Source: Combretum micranthum
Lineage: Eukaryota; Streptophyta; Magnoliopsida; Myrtales; Combretaceae
Assembly: GCA_024138025.1 (NCBI GenBank)
Contig: JAMXBD010000066.1
Location: forward strand, 1,984,001 to 2,048,000
DNA length: 64,000 nt
Direction of reading: 5' to 3'
Below, one piece after another: positions 36,890-48,780 of this stretch. Made by a program: the position numbers and the translations under genes. How positions within the stretch are numbered: position 1 is the stretch's first letter; each line of letters opens with the position of its first letter. The notes beneath the pieces are model-generated. The model made no database searches and was not told where the DNA came from. It worked only from the letters and a program-made list of their open reading frames with translations.

Positions 36890-37450
36890 TAAAATGCTTG
36901 AAAAATCTTGTTGTTTTGAAAATTTATATTTAGTAAACTTTTGACAAAATTCTTTTTAACAAGTTTTGAAATTACATCCATACTAGCATGTCCCAATTTT
37001 CTATAACATAGCTAATTATTGTCATTTTGAGAGTATAGACAAGTTTCATTTGATGATTTAAAACCATCTACACTAATTTTGTAAATATTTCTTTTTCTAT
37101 ACTCTTCCAAATAAGTGTGGTTTTGTCAATTCTTTCAATAGAACATTTATTGGCAAGAAATATTACTCGAAAACCATTATCAAACAACTAGCTAAGACTA
37201 AACAAGTTATGTTTTAAACCATCAACTAAAAGTACATTTTTAATAATTAAATATTTGTTTATCATAATGCTACTTTCACCAAGAATAGCTAACTTTTAAT
37301 TTTCTTCGAAGGTGATATTTCCTTAATCTTTCAAGTCTAAAGATGTAAACTTGGAAGCATCTTCAGTCATATGTCTAGAGCAGCTGTTGTCCAAGTACCA
37401 TTTATTGTTTCAACTTGAAGATTCCTACAAAACAGAGGATTATTTTTTTG
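36890..37450 (-). pseudogene. Copia protease and gag-pre-integrase region
   Basis: Near 37412-37380 the - strand reads WYLDNSCSRHM, the copia protease active site (usually W.LDSGCSRHMT) with the Gly of D-S-G lost. It is followed by weakly readable GAG-pre-integrase sequence (NVLLVDGLKHNLFS, then NWDMLVWM) down to about 36900, in one frame with several stops. Confidence 0.75.
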
Positions 37451-37779
37451 GTACCCATTTGAGTTTGGATCCTCTTTTGGTTAGTTGCAACAAGGATTTC
37501 TCTTTTAGGAATGCAAACCAGCTTACTTTTATGCGTTAAATGCATGGTTCTTCTTATTGTACAGTTATGTGCAATATGACCAATTATACCACAATAGTTG
37601 CATGTCCCATGAATGGCTTTTACAAATTAAGTTTTAGGAGACTTATAACTACTTCTTTTTGTTATAGCCAATTCCATATTTGTTTTAATCACACCTTTGA
37701 TTTCCTAAAAATGTGTTTAAATTCTCTTTCCTTTTAGTGAATTTGGCTATAGTTGCTTTTGAGTCATCTAAGCTAGCCT

Positions 37780-38268
37780 TCAATAAAATATTTTCATTTT
37801 TTGTTTCATCGTTTTATTTTTTACCACATTTTTCAGTTCATCTAGCTTCTTTAAATTTTCATTGTTGCTATTGGCACATGTAACATTACCATTATTATTT
37901 ATGGTTTTAACTTCAAGATTAAGCAAGTCATTTTCTATTGTTAACTTCTCATTGATATTGCTTAATTCATTATTTTTGCTTTCAAGCTTCTCACATTTAT
38001 TATTCATTTTATCATTTTCTAATTTCAATGTACTTATTTCTTCATACAGCTTTTCATTTTCCGTTTTAATCTCCTCATGCCCAGTTCTATATTTATCCAA
38101 CTCTTCTCCTACTTCCATCATTGAGATTTTAAGCATGTTGTCCCTTTTCTCCATTTTTATTTGTTTACTGCATATTTTGTCATGTATTTCATACATTTCA
38201 TCATAAGAAGGGGAAGATGGAGAACTTACCTCATCATCCAATGCCATGAAGTATACGTTGCCGTACAA
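37780..38268 (-). pseudogene. Copia gag C-terminal coiled coil
   Basis: A 162-codon open stretch with a long coiled coil rich in Glu, Lys and Asn (heptads such as LKLENDKMNNKCEKLESKNN, ELSNINEKLTIENDLLNLEV). It follows a zinc-knuckle remnant (CFKC..SGYIQ near 38370). Coiled-coil segments after the knuckle are seen in large plant copia gag proteins. The opposite-strand frame at 37862-38206 is its shadow. Confidence 0.75.
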
Positions 38269-38393
38269 GTCACTTTAGTCATCATCACTCCAAGTGGCAA
38301 TGAGGGCTTCTTTTCTAGATCCATTAGATGCTTTATTGAGCATTAGACAATATTATTGGATGTATCCTGACTTATAACATTTGGATCAGGTTA

Positions 38394-38982
38394 TCACATT
38401 CTTCTTTTCCTTTTTATATCTTGACGAGCTACTATCATCATTCTTTTTTTTTTTTCCTTCTTGTTATTGAACCTCATGAACTTCTTGAACCTTTTGGCCA
38501 TCAAAGCAACATCCTCCTCATCATTGTCATCATCGCTCAAGTCATGGCTTCTAGCTTTTAGGGCAATAGCCTCCTTGTTTAATTCTTCCCCTTTCTTCTT
38601 AATAAGCCCATGTGTCTTAAGTGTACTAAGGAGTTCCTCTTTGCTCATAACACTTAAATCCCATGCTTTTTCATTGTCTTGTGACCTGAGCAATTTAGAA
38701 TTTATTTCCAAATTAGTGAAATTCTTTCCAAGCACACTTGAAGGATTTATAATGTTGATGAATCTATTATGCATCTCATCTATAGACTCATATGGAAGCA
38801 TTTTGAAAATTTTGAACTATCCACATAAAAAGACTTATTTCTGTATCTCTTACTCTTAAAGTTCCTTCATAAGTCTTTTCCAATTCATCCCATATATCTT
38901 TAATAGACTTGCACATATATATTCTATTGAAATCATTGTCAATTAGACCACAATGCAATATGCTCATAGTTATTTCATTCAA
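38394..38982 (-). pseudogene. Copia gag N-terminal part
   Basis: Two frames: 38982-38788 has HCGLIDNDFNRIYMCKSIKD then IWDELEKTYEGT; 38801-38394 has MLPYESIDEMHNRFINIINP, KLLRSQDNEKAWDL and a Lys-rich tail before the knuckle. These match the UBN2-type gag domain of plant copia elements. A frameshift separates them. Confidence 0.85.
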
Positions 38983-39257
38983 ATCAAATCTTTTCCAATC
39001 TTCTTCTTTATAATCTTTTTCTTCTTTTCCTTCTATTACATTCCATATTAATCTTTTTTTTTTTTTTTTTTGCTATATATTCCATATTAATCTATTTTGA
39101 GCTTTTAGAAAGATTTTCATTATATACTTTTAATATGGGTAGTGACCCCCATTTAAAAGATGGCTTATTAATAACTTGACCTTCTAAAAAACCTAGTGCA
39201 TTTAATGTCATGATTTTTACTCTATATGTGATTAAGTGTAGAAAATTAGAGAAAAAG

Positions 39258-39269
39258 GCTCCGATACCA
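39258..39269 (-). other. Primer-binding site of the copia element
   Basis: On the - strand it reads TGGTATCGGAGC, 11 of 12 bases matching TGGTATCAGAGC, the complement of initiator tRNA-Met. It lies two bases inside the 5' LTR edge at 39272. Confidence 0.88.
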
Positions 39270-39271
39270 AA

Positions 39272-42200
39272 TGAAAACGTATTAGAAAATACTAAAAATG
39301 GGGGTGAATTGAGTATCTAACTTAAAATGTGTAAACAATTAATTTTTATGCAACAAATCAAATTAAACTTTAATAGTAGTGAATGCGTCAATAATAGAGT
39401 ACAATAGGGAATATTAAAGAGATTGGAAAAGAAAAAATAAGCCAGATTTAACGTGGAGTTCTAATGTAGCAAATGCAAATCTCAGTGAAAGCTAGCTTTT
39501 ATTGCTGAAAGTTTCGACTTTTAAGTTTTAAAACCGCCAATATTAATTATAGGTCGCTAATTTTTATTACCAATCAACTTATGTTATCAAATTTATTTGT
39601 ATTTATTATCGTATTCATTATTTTCCTTTAGGATTTTATCTTTTAAAATTCCTCATGTAATAGTATAAATAGGTTTTTAGACTCATCTTTTAAAAAACTT
39701 ATATTTTATACACTTTTCAAATATTTTTGAGAGATTTTTCTCTTAGATTGCTTATTTGTTGTGTGCTTTAGAAGTCAATCGGTAAATTGATTTCTGTTTT
39801 ATACTTTCAGGCTGTGTTAGATTGGTATCAGAGTAAGGTGAGTTCCTATGAAGATGATAACCAATGACAACATTGACGATCGTTGCATTCTTGATGGTGA
39901 TCAGGATGTGGGAGTCTTATGAAACTAATCAAAGGTTCAAAGGGCGGCATTGGATAACATAGGTAAGACATTCCAGTATATAATGCTTTGATGACCTAAT
40001 CGATCAATCCGATGTTAGTAGGAACAGGAATGGTTATAGGAGACAACCAAGGGCAGATTATGCACGTGGCGATCCTGTTGTTGACCTGCTACTATGAATC
40101 GTAGTTATATGTTTATGAATATGATTTTGAGGAAGAAGATGAATTGATGGAGGAAGAACAACCATAATGATGGCAATATTAGATGCCAAAATAGAAGTAG
40201 AAGTAGAAATTTTGTTAATTATTAAGGAGATAAGAATGAATATGGAACGAACGATTTCAAATTAAGTGTATATATTCCATATTTTAGGGAAGATTTAGGG
40301 TTAAAAATTTTGTTAATTGAGTTGCTGAATTGGAATGTATCTTTGAATATATAAAAATTCCTAAAAAGAAAATGGTGAAATTGGTGACTTGCAGATTAAA
40401 AGGATATGCATCCACATGATGGGAGAGATTGCAAAAAAGGTTAAGTCGTGAAGGAAAAACACCTGTTAGAACGTAGTCTAGGATGAAGCTATTATTAGAA
40501 CATGAATTTCTTCCTCTTAATTATTTCAAAAAGACCACCGATTTCATCAAGAATAGAAAGTGATACATGAATATCCTTTAGAGTTTATGAAGTTGGCGCA
40601 AAATAATAATTTGAAAGGGAAGCAATTCCTACTAGAAAAGAGAATGGGAAAGGACACATTGAAAAGACTCCTAAAGAAAACTTATCCGAAACTTCAAAAA
40701 CCATCTCTCTTAAAGTAGAAAGAAAACCTGTAGATGAGAAGATTGAACATCCACTGGTTATTTCCACTAAACTTAATAAAATGGGATATGTTCCTGATGT
40801 AATGCTTGAAATTGTCACTAAAGATGATGAGACTTCTGAAGTCATTGAAAGCAAACCTATGGAAAGACCGATGCAGGAGGGGGAAACAAGTGAAACAACT
40901 GCTATTGAGCCAGCGAAGTAGTGAAAGAGGAAAAGCCGATTGAAACAGTTGAAGCTGAAAAAGAGAAGAAACCAAAAGTTGAGGTGGTTGTAAAAAAAGC
41001 AAACTAGGAGCCATAAAGTAAACCAGTCGAAACTGAAAACAAGAAGAAAATAGATGAGGAAGAGAAGGCCAATCTTCTTGTGACTTTAGATGTTGAGGTT
41101 ATAGGGTTCAAGCCATTAAAAGTATTATATTAAGCTGATGTAGGTTTCAAAGAGATTTGGGCTTATATATTTCCTTTCTACCTAGATGACTTACAGTTAT
41201 AGATGCAAACCTTAGTCAAAGGTGGCCTATGGTTTCACCTTTTAAGTTTTGAAACCATTAATATTAATTATGAGCCGCCAACTTTTATTACTAGTCAACT
41301 TATATTACCAATTTATTTATATTTATTATTTGCCTTTTAGGATTTTGTCTTTTAGAATTCCTCATGTAATAGTATAAATAGATCTTTAGACTCGTCTTTG
41401 AAAAAAAAAAAAAAAGAAAGAAAAAACAACTTATATTTTATACACTTTTCAAATATTAATGAGAGATTTTTCTCTTGGAGATTACTTGTTTGCAATTGTT
41501 GTGTGTACTTTAGAAGTCAATCGGTGAATTAATTTCTATTTTATACTTTCACACTATATCAAGTTCGGATCACTTTCTACTCTTCATGATCCACAAATGC
41601 CTCTAATCGAGGACTTTACATGCTTTATTGATTCACAAACACACACACTTAACTAAACAATACACAAGTTCCAACACATAGGAAATAAAAATTTTCATTC
41701 ACTTTTTGTAGTGCTTTCTTATAAAGTCAAGAATAGAGCACTAAAATTGATTTTCTCTCTCTTACAACAGTTTGTAAAATAATGAACAAGAGAACAGAAA
41801 TAATAAAAGAATTCTTGATTTTTTTTGTTTTCAAATGAAAGCTCATTTAAAAGTTATTTGAAACTCTAAAGGAACATGTATTTATAAACTTCAAAGATCA
41901 AACATCCATTGGAGATAACGTTTGACAAATGACTACATTAAATGAGTGCAACGATCGAATTTAAATGTCCATCAGCTCGCCGGTGCAAGCTTCTTCCGGC
42001 TCACCGATCTAATTTTTGTAGACTTCGTGCCTTGGATTTTTGGACTCAACCACAGCTGTGCTTTTCTTTCGTAAACTAGCTCACCGATGCAACTCCTATA
42101 AGCTCAAAGACAAAACACGCAAAGCATATATATACATACAACATAGATTTCTTGATATATATTTTTCCTTATAAATCATTGATCTTATCCATATACACAC

Positions 42201-42278
42201 AACGCATATGTATGTTTACATAGCTTTACATTACATTTGTTTTCATCAAAATCATATATAAGAAAATTCAGTTTAACA
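39272..42278 (-). repeat. 5' LTR of the copia element, split by an insertion
   Basis: The two parts 39272-39461 and 41562-42278 together match the 29626-30615 LTR. The join is clear: the partner reads acatgaagttcggct, while here acgtggagttc is followed by the 2.1 kb insert and then agttcggatc. The LTR ends cagtttaaca, like its partner. Confidence 0.9.
39462..41561 (+). mobile_element. Gag-only LTR retrotransposon (TR-GAG-like, 2.1 kb) nested in the copia LTR
   Basis: A perfect 5 bp duplication, agttc, flanks it at 39457-39461 and 41562-41566. LTRs are 39462-39819 and about 41191-41561; both contain ttttaagtttt.aaacc, attcctcatgtaatag and ttttatactttca. A PBS TGGTATCAGAGT (39823-39834) follows the first LTR. 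The interior of about 1.37 kb encodes only a broken gag: near 40405-40530 the + strand reads WERLQKRLSREGKTPVRT then RMKLLLEHEFLPLNYF, the Ty3/gypsy gag signature. A Lys/Glu-rich segment follows, and there is no pol. Internal stops are present. It would have needed enzymes from a full gypsy element. Confidence 0.85.
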
Positions 42279-44040
42279 GAAACCGTGTTTCAAAAGATGT
42301 TGCTTTTAACATAAGTTGTTACTTAAGATAAAAATATGGAGATATTGATCATCACATTTAGGGAAAACCTCCGTCAAGTTCAACGAGACCCTAACATGGT
42401 TGTATTGCCCCTCATCCTCCTTCAAGTTGTGTTCAATACAACTTTTTTCAAAACTAGTAAATTTCTCCTCTTAAATGCATAGAACTTGTTTCAACTCCTT
42501 TCTTTTAATTTTGTATTACACTACCATGAAAAATCAAGATATTATAAAATTAAATACCAATTTCTTATTTTAAATTAATATTTTATAATCTATTTTTTTT
42601 ACTATATATATATATATATATACAAACTTCGAGTAGTGTAATTAACAAATTTCGATACTAATGTTATTGTAAGAGTAAGAACTATAGGAAATATAAAATT
42701 TGGGTGGGTGAAAGTGTAAATAGCTATAAATACTTTAATAATGTCAAGTTTAGAGAAAACTAAAGGTTTTCAGTCCAAGATGAGTCACATTCCACGTACA
42801 TGTATAGCTTACTTGTGGTATGTGTTTGGTATGTTATAAAATCAAATGAATTTATTAATATCCAAATTAAACAAATGATTGCTATCCATGCTTAGCTGTG
42901 GTTAGTGGATCCTTGTGTGGCAATACTTTGGATAATCTAGATGATTTGAATTTAAATAATATCTAATTTAAATAAATAATTATTATATGTGTTTAGTCAT
43001 GGTTAGTGGACTGAAAGTACTAATGATAATAGTGCAACACCTTAATGATCCGTATGTGGCAATGTCTTTGTGTAGAGCTACACTTAGATGGGATTTGGGT
43101 AGGTTTTGGTTAATTAAACTCATGGATGTTGAGAGTATCCAACATTATATACACATATTACTATATTTACTTATGTTGGGACATTAGGTTATCTCTATAT
43201 TGTTTGAGCAGCTTTAATTAAAGATAATAATATGTTGGTTGTTGCATTAATTGTATGTTTGCATGTGAACATATTGTTGTTTAGTCATGCACTTGTATAT
43301 GTAGTGTATACATATTAGGCTTTGTCTCACTCTTTTCTTCTTTAAGGAATAGGTGGTGATCATAAAGGCTATTGTATTGCTAGTTCCAACATATTAATGA
43401 GTTTTAGGAACATTGTGAAAGTTGAAAACTTTTCAGATGATGAATAAAAAGATATGTGTGTGATTTATGATAGTAGAGACTTCAATTATATATTTATGGC
43501 ATGTCTGATATGCAAGAATGGAATTGTGATTCTAGGTTAATTAACGATGCCATTTCAACGAGGAGTTTGATTTTGCATTCTCAAAGACCAAACTGCAATT
43601 TCTTTCCACCTTATATTAATCTAATTTATTGTTAATGGTATTATTAACATATTTATTATATACTAATTCATTTCCATTTCATTCTTTATTTGTGTCCAAA
43701 CATAATAATGGATTTCTCATTCCTTATTGATCCCAAATCATTCCATTCTATTCTTTAATTCCAAACTATTTTATTCTTTGGACGATTCTTGTTTAACAAA
43801 TATAAGAAGTGTTTGTTGCAAAGTAAAAACCATACTTACCATATATAATTATTATAGTATTAATATGAGTAATTTGGAGTTATTTATGAAGTAAATTGTG
43901 GATTTCTAACAAGTTTTGAGTCTTTAACATGTCATACCTTATATGTGATGGGTATAAATGTCCTACGATTTTGAGCTGCACAAATCACATAGACCAAATC
44001 TTAGATTAAAAATTAAAATAAAAAGGATGATTCAAACAAG
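42279..44040. other. AT-rich intergenic region
   Basis: No gene recognised. A TA microsatellite lies at about 42605-42621. 43590-43800 contains attccattctattctt-type words like those around 25.1-26.2 kb, probably a MITE relic. The frame at 42987-43187 has no known motif. Confidence 0.4.
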
Positions 44041-44629
44041 TAAGGATGGGTAAAAAAACCGATAAAATCGAATCAAAACCGGATAACCAATCCAAAAAAT
44101 ATAGTTAACCAATCTAACGATTTCGGTTTAGGATCATGATTTTAATTTTTTTCAGTTTCGATTTGTACCCATAAAAACTGACGATTAATGATAAACCATT
44201 AAAAAACCGATAAATAGAATATTTATGTTTTGATTATTATGTTGTTGTTGTGTTGTAATTTGAAAAATGGAGAAGACTATAAAGTTTAATTTGTGTAATG
44301 TTGTACTAGAGTTATATTCCTAATTTGTTGTTGGTTTTATAGTTATTTAACTTGTTGATTTATAATTTTTGAATGTAACTATGAAACAAAAGGGTTTAAA
44401 TTTTTATGGACTAATTGAGAAAATATGGTTGACCGCAATTTTTGGTTAACCATTACGTTAATTGGTTAAAAATCGAAAATCGAGAATATTAAAAAAAATG
44501 GTTAACCATAAAAGCGGTTAATTGTTAATAATGAACTAGTTTAGATATGAGATTTTAAAAATTTGATTATTTTGATTCAGTTCAAAAAATGAAGTAATGA
44601 ATTGATTAACTAAACCACGCTTACTCCTA
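44041..44629. mobile_element. Non-autonomous hAT-like element (589 bp)
   Basis: Flanking octamers caaacaag (44033-44040) and cgaacaag (44630-44637) match at seven of eight bases. Left end TAAGGATGGGTAAAAAAACC; right end inward TAGGAGTAAGCGTGGTTTAG. Subterminal arms carry ggttaacc/aaaccg words typical of the family. No coding capacity. Confidence 0.78.
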
Positions 44630-44637
44630 CGAACAAG

Positions 44638-46311
44638 CATGCAATGCTAAATCCCATCAATCTCACCCCCCTTAAGATGTCACATATCAATTTTAGCTCT
44701 CCAATTCATCAAAAAAATCTATTAAATAGTCATGTAAAATAATTTGTGCTTCAAAAAGGACAAAACAAATAACCCTCACTATCTAGGCATTATATTATAC
44801 TGAATCTAGTTGACAACCAACCAATGCAACGTCTATCCACTAAATCAGGATATTAGCAAACCAAATGCATATACTATCAATTTTTAGTAATTTAATGTCT
44901 CATTTTTAAATTTTGGTAAATTAATACTCGTACTTTTAAAATATTTGTGATTTAATATATTTATTAATTAATATTTGGCGAACATTTATTTTGATGAGAA
45001 GATAATAACAGACTAAGTGTTGTACCTTCAATTAACAATTATTTATTAGTTTAGTACAACATTTTTAGATTTTTGACAATTTTTGACCAAGTATTTGCTA
45101 TTATCTTATCTTCAAAATAAATATCCATACAATATTATTTAACAGAAGTACTAAATCGTACATACTTTAAAAGTACGGATACTAATTTGTTAAAATCTAA
45201 ATATAAAATATTAAATCACTAAAAATGAAGAGTACAGCCACTTGGTTTGCCTTTGTCCCCTCAAAATCATAGCAAATGGTATCTTCGGTGTTGATACGAA
45301 GATCGCCCTGGTCCTCAGCTTGCGCGGCCCAATGTTAAGTCTAAAGTGAAGTTCAACCTTAAAGCATAGTAGGGAGAATGAGTATATCTCGACCTTTTTT
45401 TCTTTAACCTTAAAATAGTTTCAATGTGTCATTTTCTATCTTATACCTGCACAACAAACTAACATTCGTCAATTAATCACAGAGAGTCAACCCATCACTT
45501 GCGTGACATTCCTCTTTTGGGAAAATATTATAAAGGTAAACGTCTTATCAAAATAAAGTACTCTTATGCTAGTAGGGAACATTTAGATGGATAGGTTGTT
45601 AAAATAAAGAAGAAATTAGGACGAGAAATTAGACACTACAGCAGTTTATTGGGGAAAACCCAAGCGAACTTGAGGGTAAAAAACCACAGAACGGAGTAAC
45701 AAAATTCACTATTTTGAAAATAAATGTGTGTGGTACAAGAATGGACTTTCAGTCGTGCAGAAACCCTAAAACAAGTCTATATGTAAGTATCATATAAACT
45801 TAGGGCATCATGCATCCAGAACCGGCAGTACTATTTAGCATGGCCTAATCAAACGTCAGCCCATTTCCATCCAATTGGCGAAAGGGCTGATTGAATGCCT
45901 TGCCTCCAGAGACCCCCAAACAACCGCCCAATGCCTCTGGTCATCCAGCACAATCTCGAATCTGCCCATGACACTCGAGTAGAAGCCACATTCCAACATG
46001 GAATCGGTGCCAAGCTAAAGATAGTGTCTCTTCTGCCATAAGTTTTGGTTCCATTCTGACCCTTTCAAAGTCAATCGATGTATGAGGATCTTGACATATT
46101 TTCAAATTATCCAAATTCTAAAGGATTCAAAAAGGTATTCACTTTAGCCAACCCATGCTAGGGTGGGGTTTTGGGTCTTGTGACGGACCAGGTAACTCCA
46201 TGCAGATAGCATATGCCTGTACATGCACTGCATTAACTAAATATTTGATAAACATTCACAGGCAACCGTAAGTTAGGATGCACCACATGCCAGAGGAAAC
46301 TTGCATATCAA
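44638..46311. other. Intergenic region downstream of the PPR gene
   Basis: Contains the 3' flank of the PPR gene. 44870-45240 is AT-rich with imperfect inverted words (ttagtaatttaatgtctc / ...aaatcactaaaaatgaa) that suggest a decayed MITE. No gene is seen. Confidence 0.4.
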
Positions 46312-48471
46312 CTAGATAAACACCTCTTCTAGCATCTCATCATCATCTGAGCTCAAAACAGTTTCACCATGAGAAACTGAAGCTGGTTGGTATCCTTCAT
46401 CTGTCATTAATTTGCTCAAAATCCACAACTCAGAACGAATATCCTTAATTTGTGGATGCATCTGGTCTCCTACAACAAACACATGAACCCCATTCTTCAG
46501 CTCAATCCAGCTGCATCCTGGCTCCTTAGCAACCCCTCGTGCTTTCATTAACCACATCACACGTTGCACATCTTCCCTCTTGCCCATGGCAGTATACACA
46601 CTAGCAAGAAGCACATAAGCAGATGATTCCTGTGATCCTAGCTCCATCAATTTCTCTCCTGCATAAGCCCCCAATTCATAGTTCTGTTGGTTCCGACAAG
46701 CACCTAATAAAATGCGCCATAGACAAAGTCCATGATCAACTGTTGCCAATTCTATGAAATCTTTTGCTTCATTGAGCCTCCCCGAACGGCTCAACATATC
46801 AACCATGCATGCATGGTGCTCTAGCTTTGGGGTTAATCCAAATTCGCTGGACATCATCCTGAAATAAACCCAACCTCTGTCTACTAACCCCATGTGACTG
46901 CAAGCTGAAAGAACATTCACAAATGTGACATCATCTGGTTTTGTGCCCTCTAGATGCATTTCCTCAAAGAGCTCCAATGCATCACTACCAAGCCCATTTT
47001 GAGCAAGCCCTGAGATCATCGCATTCCATGACACAACATCTCTTGCAGGCATCCTCCTAAAGACAAGGTTTCCATCTGTAAGGCTTCCACATTTTGCATA
47101 CATAGTTGATAATGCACTCCCAATTGGAACTTCAAGACCAAATCCGTACTTAATTATACGGCCATGGATTTGTTTTCCTTGTTCCAAAGCAGCAAGACTT
47201 GAACAAGCTTTCAGTACACTGGCCATGGTTAGCTCATTAGGAACAGTACCTTCCGTCTCCATTGTACAATACAAGTACAAAGCATCCTCATTCTCTCCAT
47301 TTTGTACATACCCTCCAATCATAGAAGTCCACAGTACAATGTCTGGATCCTGTAAGTAATCAAAACCCTTTCGTGCATCATCAGTGCTACCACATTTTGC
47401 GTACATATCAACCAATGCAGTTGTGATATAAATTTGAGGCTCGAAACCTAGTTTTATTGCATAACAATGCGTTTGTTTTCCTTCACATAAAGCCCCCATG
47501 CCACTACAAGCATTAATCACCCCAACAAGAGTAAACTCGCTTGGTTCAAAATCAGAATAATGCATCTTCGAAAACAGCTCTAAAGCATTTTCTGATTGAC
47601 CACTCTGTGCAAATCCGGTGATCATAGCAGACCACGTGATTGAATTCTTATCTGTTGACAACTCAAACACCTGAAGAGCATCATCTAACCCACCACATTT
47701 TGTATACATCGTCACAAGAGCGTTCCAAACTGAAACAAATGATAACAACCCATTTTTCATAGCAAGACCATGAACTTGCCTACCGCAAACAACAAACTCA
47801 GTAGCTGCTAAAGCGCTAAGCATGCTAGTAAACACAAATTCATTGAAACCCTCGACCGCTTGCTTTCTCATCAAATCAAACAGTCCAAAAGCCTCGAAAG
47901 CCAAACGCTCGGACGCATACCCGGATATCATGGAAGCCCATGAAACCGAATTTCTCTCGGGCATTTCATCAAACACCTTCCGCGCCTCCGCAATGCAACC
48001 CGCCTTACAATACATATACAAAAGCGAGCTCCCAACAAAAACATCAGAAAAGGTCGAAGCTCTAATAGCCAACCCATGAGCTTGCATTCCAACAAATGAA
48101 TCCGCCACCCCAGAACACGCTGTAAAAACACCAGCAAAAGTATGCGGATTAGGCAAGACATTCTCAGCCCTCATTTGTCGAAACAGTCTTAAAACAACCA
48201 ATGAGTTTCCCTGTTGAGAATACCCATTAATGAGGCAATTCCAAGAAACTACATCTCGTTCCGGAATTTTATCAAACACTTCGTGGGCTTTCTGTAAATG
48301 GCCACATTTGCCGTATAGGTTGACAAGTGCGTTTGTGAGGTAAAGGTTGGACGTCGTTGTTTTGATGATTCGGGCATGTAGGGCTTTGCCGTCTCGAAGG
48401 TTTTTCTGTTGAGTGCAGTGAACAAGTGCGTTGAAAAGTGTGCGGTGTTGCGAAGGTAGATGAGAGTGCAT
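46312..48471 (-). CDS. Pentatricopeptide repeat protein, PLS subgroup with E/E+ tail, single exon
   Basis: An uninterrupted 719-residue frame. The body (about residues 10-600) is a run of P, L and S type PPR motifs, such as LTNALVNLYGKCGHLQKAHEV, VVSWNCLINGYSQQGN, VWNALVTMYTKCGGLDDALQ and VVSWNAMISGLAQNG. The E and E+ tail follows: LWRILLGACRNQQNYELGAY, YVLLASVYTAMGKREDVQRV, then GCSWIELKNGVHVF and VVGDQMHPQ. The terminal DYW deaminase domain is absent. Plant proteins of this class bind one RNA base per repeat in chloroplast or mitochondrion and usually act as site recognition factors for C-to-U editing, recruiting a DYW partner. It resembles the Arabidopsis At2g33680 type, from memory. Its RNA target and organelle cannot be told from the sequence read here. 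Lack of introns is normal for the family. Confidence 0.95.
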   Translation of the reverse strand: MHSHLPSQHRTLFNALVHCTQQKNLRDGKALHARIIKTTTSNLYLTNALVNLYGKCGHLQKAHEVFDKIPERDVVSWNCLINGYSQQGNSLVVLRLFRQMRAENVLPNPHTFAGVFTACSGVADSFVGMQAHGLAIRASTFSDVFVGSSLLYMYCKAGCIAEARKVFDEMPERNSVSWASMISGYASERLAFEAFGLFDLMRKQAVEGFNEFVFTSMLSALAATEFVVCGRQVHGLAMKNGLLSFVSVWNALVTMYTKCGGLDDALQVFELSTDKNSITWSAMITGFAQSGQSENALELFSKMHYSDFEPSEFTLVGVINACSGMGALCEGKQTHCYAIKLGFEPQIYITTALVDMYAKCGSTDDARKGFDYLQDPDIVLWTSMIGGYVQNGENEDALYLYCTMETEGTVPNELTMASVLKACSSLAALEQGKQIHGRIIKYGFGLEVPIGSALSTMYAKCGSLTDGNLVFRRMPARDVVSWNAMISGLAQNGLGSDALELFEEMHLEGTKPDDVTFVNVLSACSHMGLVDRGWVYFRMMSSEFGLTPKLEHHACMVDMLSRSGRLNEAKDFIELATVDHGLCLWRILLGACRNQQNYELGAYAGEKLMELGSQESSAYVLLASVYTAMGKREDVQRVMWLMKARGVAKEPGCSWIELKNGVHVFVVGDQMHPQIKDIRSELWILSKLMTDEGYQPASVSHGETVLSSDDDEMLEEVFI

Positions 48472-48780
48472 TAGAGGTAATGGGTGGTATTATAGTTATA
48501 CTGTTGTCTCTGGATTTAGCGTAAGTCAATAGAGAGGACATGATTCATGTGAAATTTAGGAATCGAACCGTTTAGTTGTTCATCGTAGAGTTGAATTCAG
48601 AATGCCACCTCGTGGCGTCTTCGGCTAGGTTGTAGGAGGGAAAATTTTTCTGGGCAGACAATTAGCAGTTCAATTACATGAAGTTTTTCTCTTTTTATTC
48701 ATTTATTTCCCCCTAAAATCCTCCATGAGCTGATGGTGAGTCCGGGCCCATTGGATTTTCGGGTGTTTGGTCTACATATA
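48472..48780. other. 5' flank of the PPR gene
   Basis: About 300 bp between the PPR start and the MITE-like cluster. It should contain the promoter and leader, but I see no clear TATA box or known element. Confidence 0.4.

Larger units (their letters stand above)
29626..42278 (-). mobile_element. Ty1/copia LTR retrotransposon with nested insertions
   Basis: A - strand element: 5' LTR 42278-39272 (interrupted), PBS 39269-39258, gag with coiled coil, protease, integrase, reverse transcriptase, RNase H (interrupted), extra 3' frame, 3' LTR 30615-29626. The domain order with integrase before reverse transcriptase is the copia order. Outer flanks are gaaat (29621-29625) and gaaac (42279-42283), a 4 of 5 match. 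Removing the two inserts (2105 bp and about 1640 bp with duplications) leaves about 8.9 kb, long for copia. Size, coiled-coil gag and a frame 3' of pol suggest the SIRE/Maximus lineage, by inference. Confidence 0.9.

Noticed and set aside
37862..38206. A 114-codon Leu/Ser-rich frame on the + strand
   Set aside because: It is the antisense shadow of the copia gag coiled coil.
40585..41014. Two - strand frames of 89 and 106 codons
   Set aside because: They are antisense to the Lys/Glu-rich end of the gag-only element; the composition is the complement of that region.
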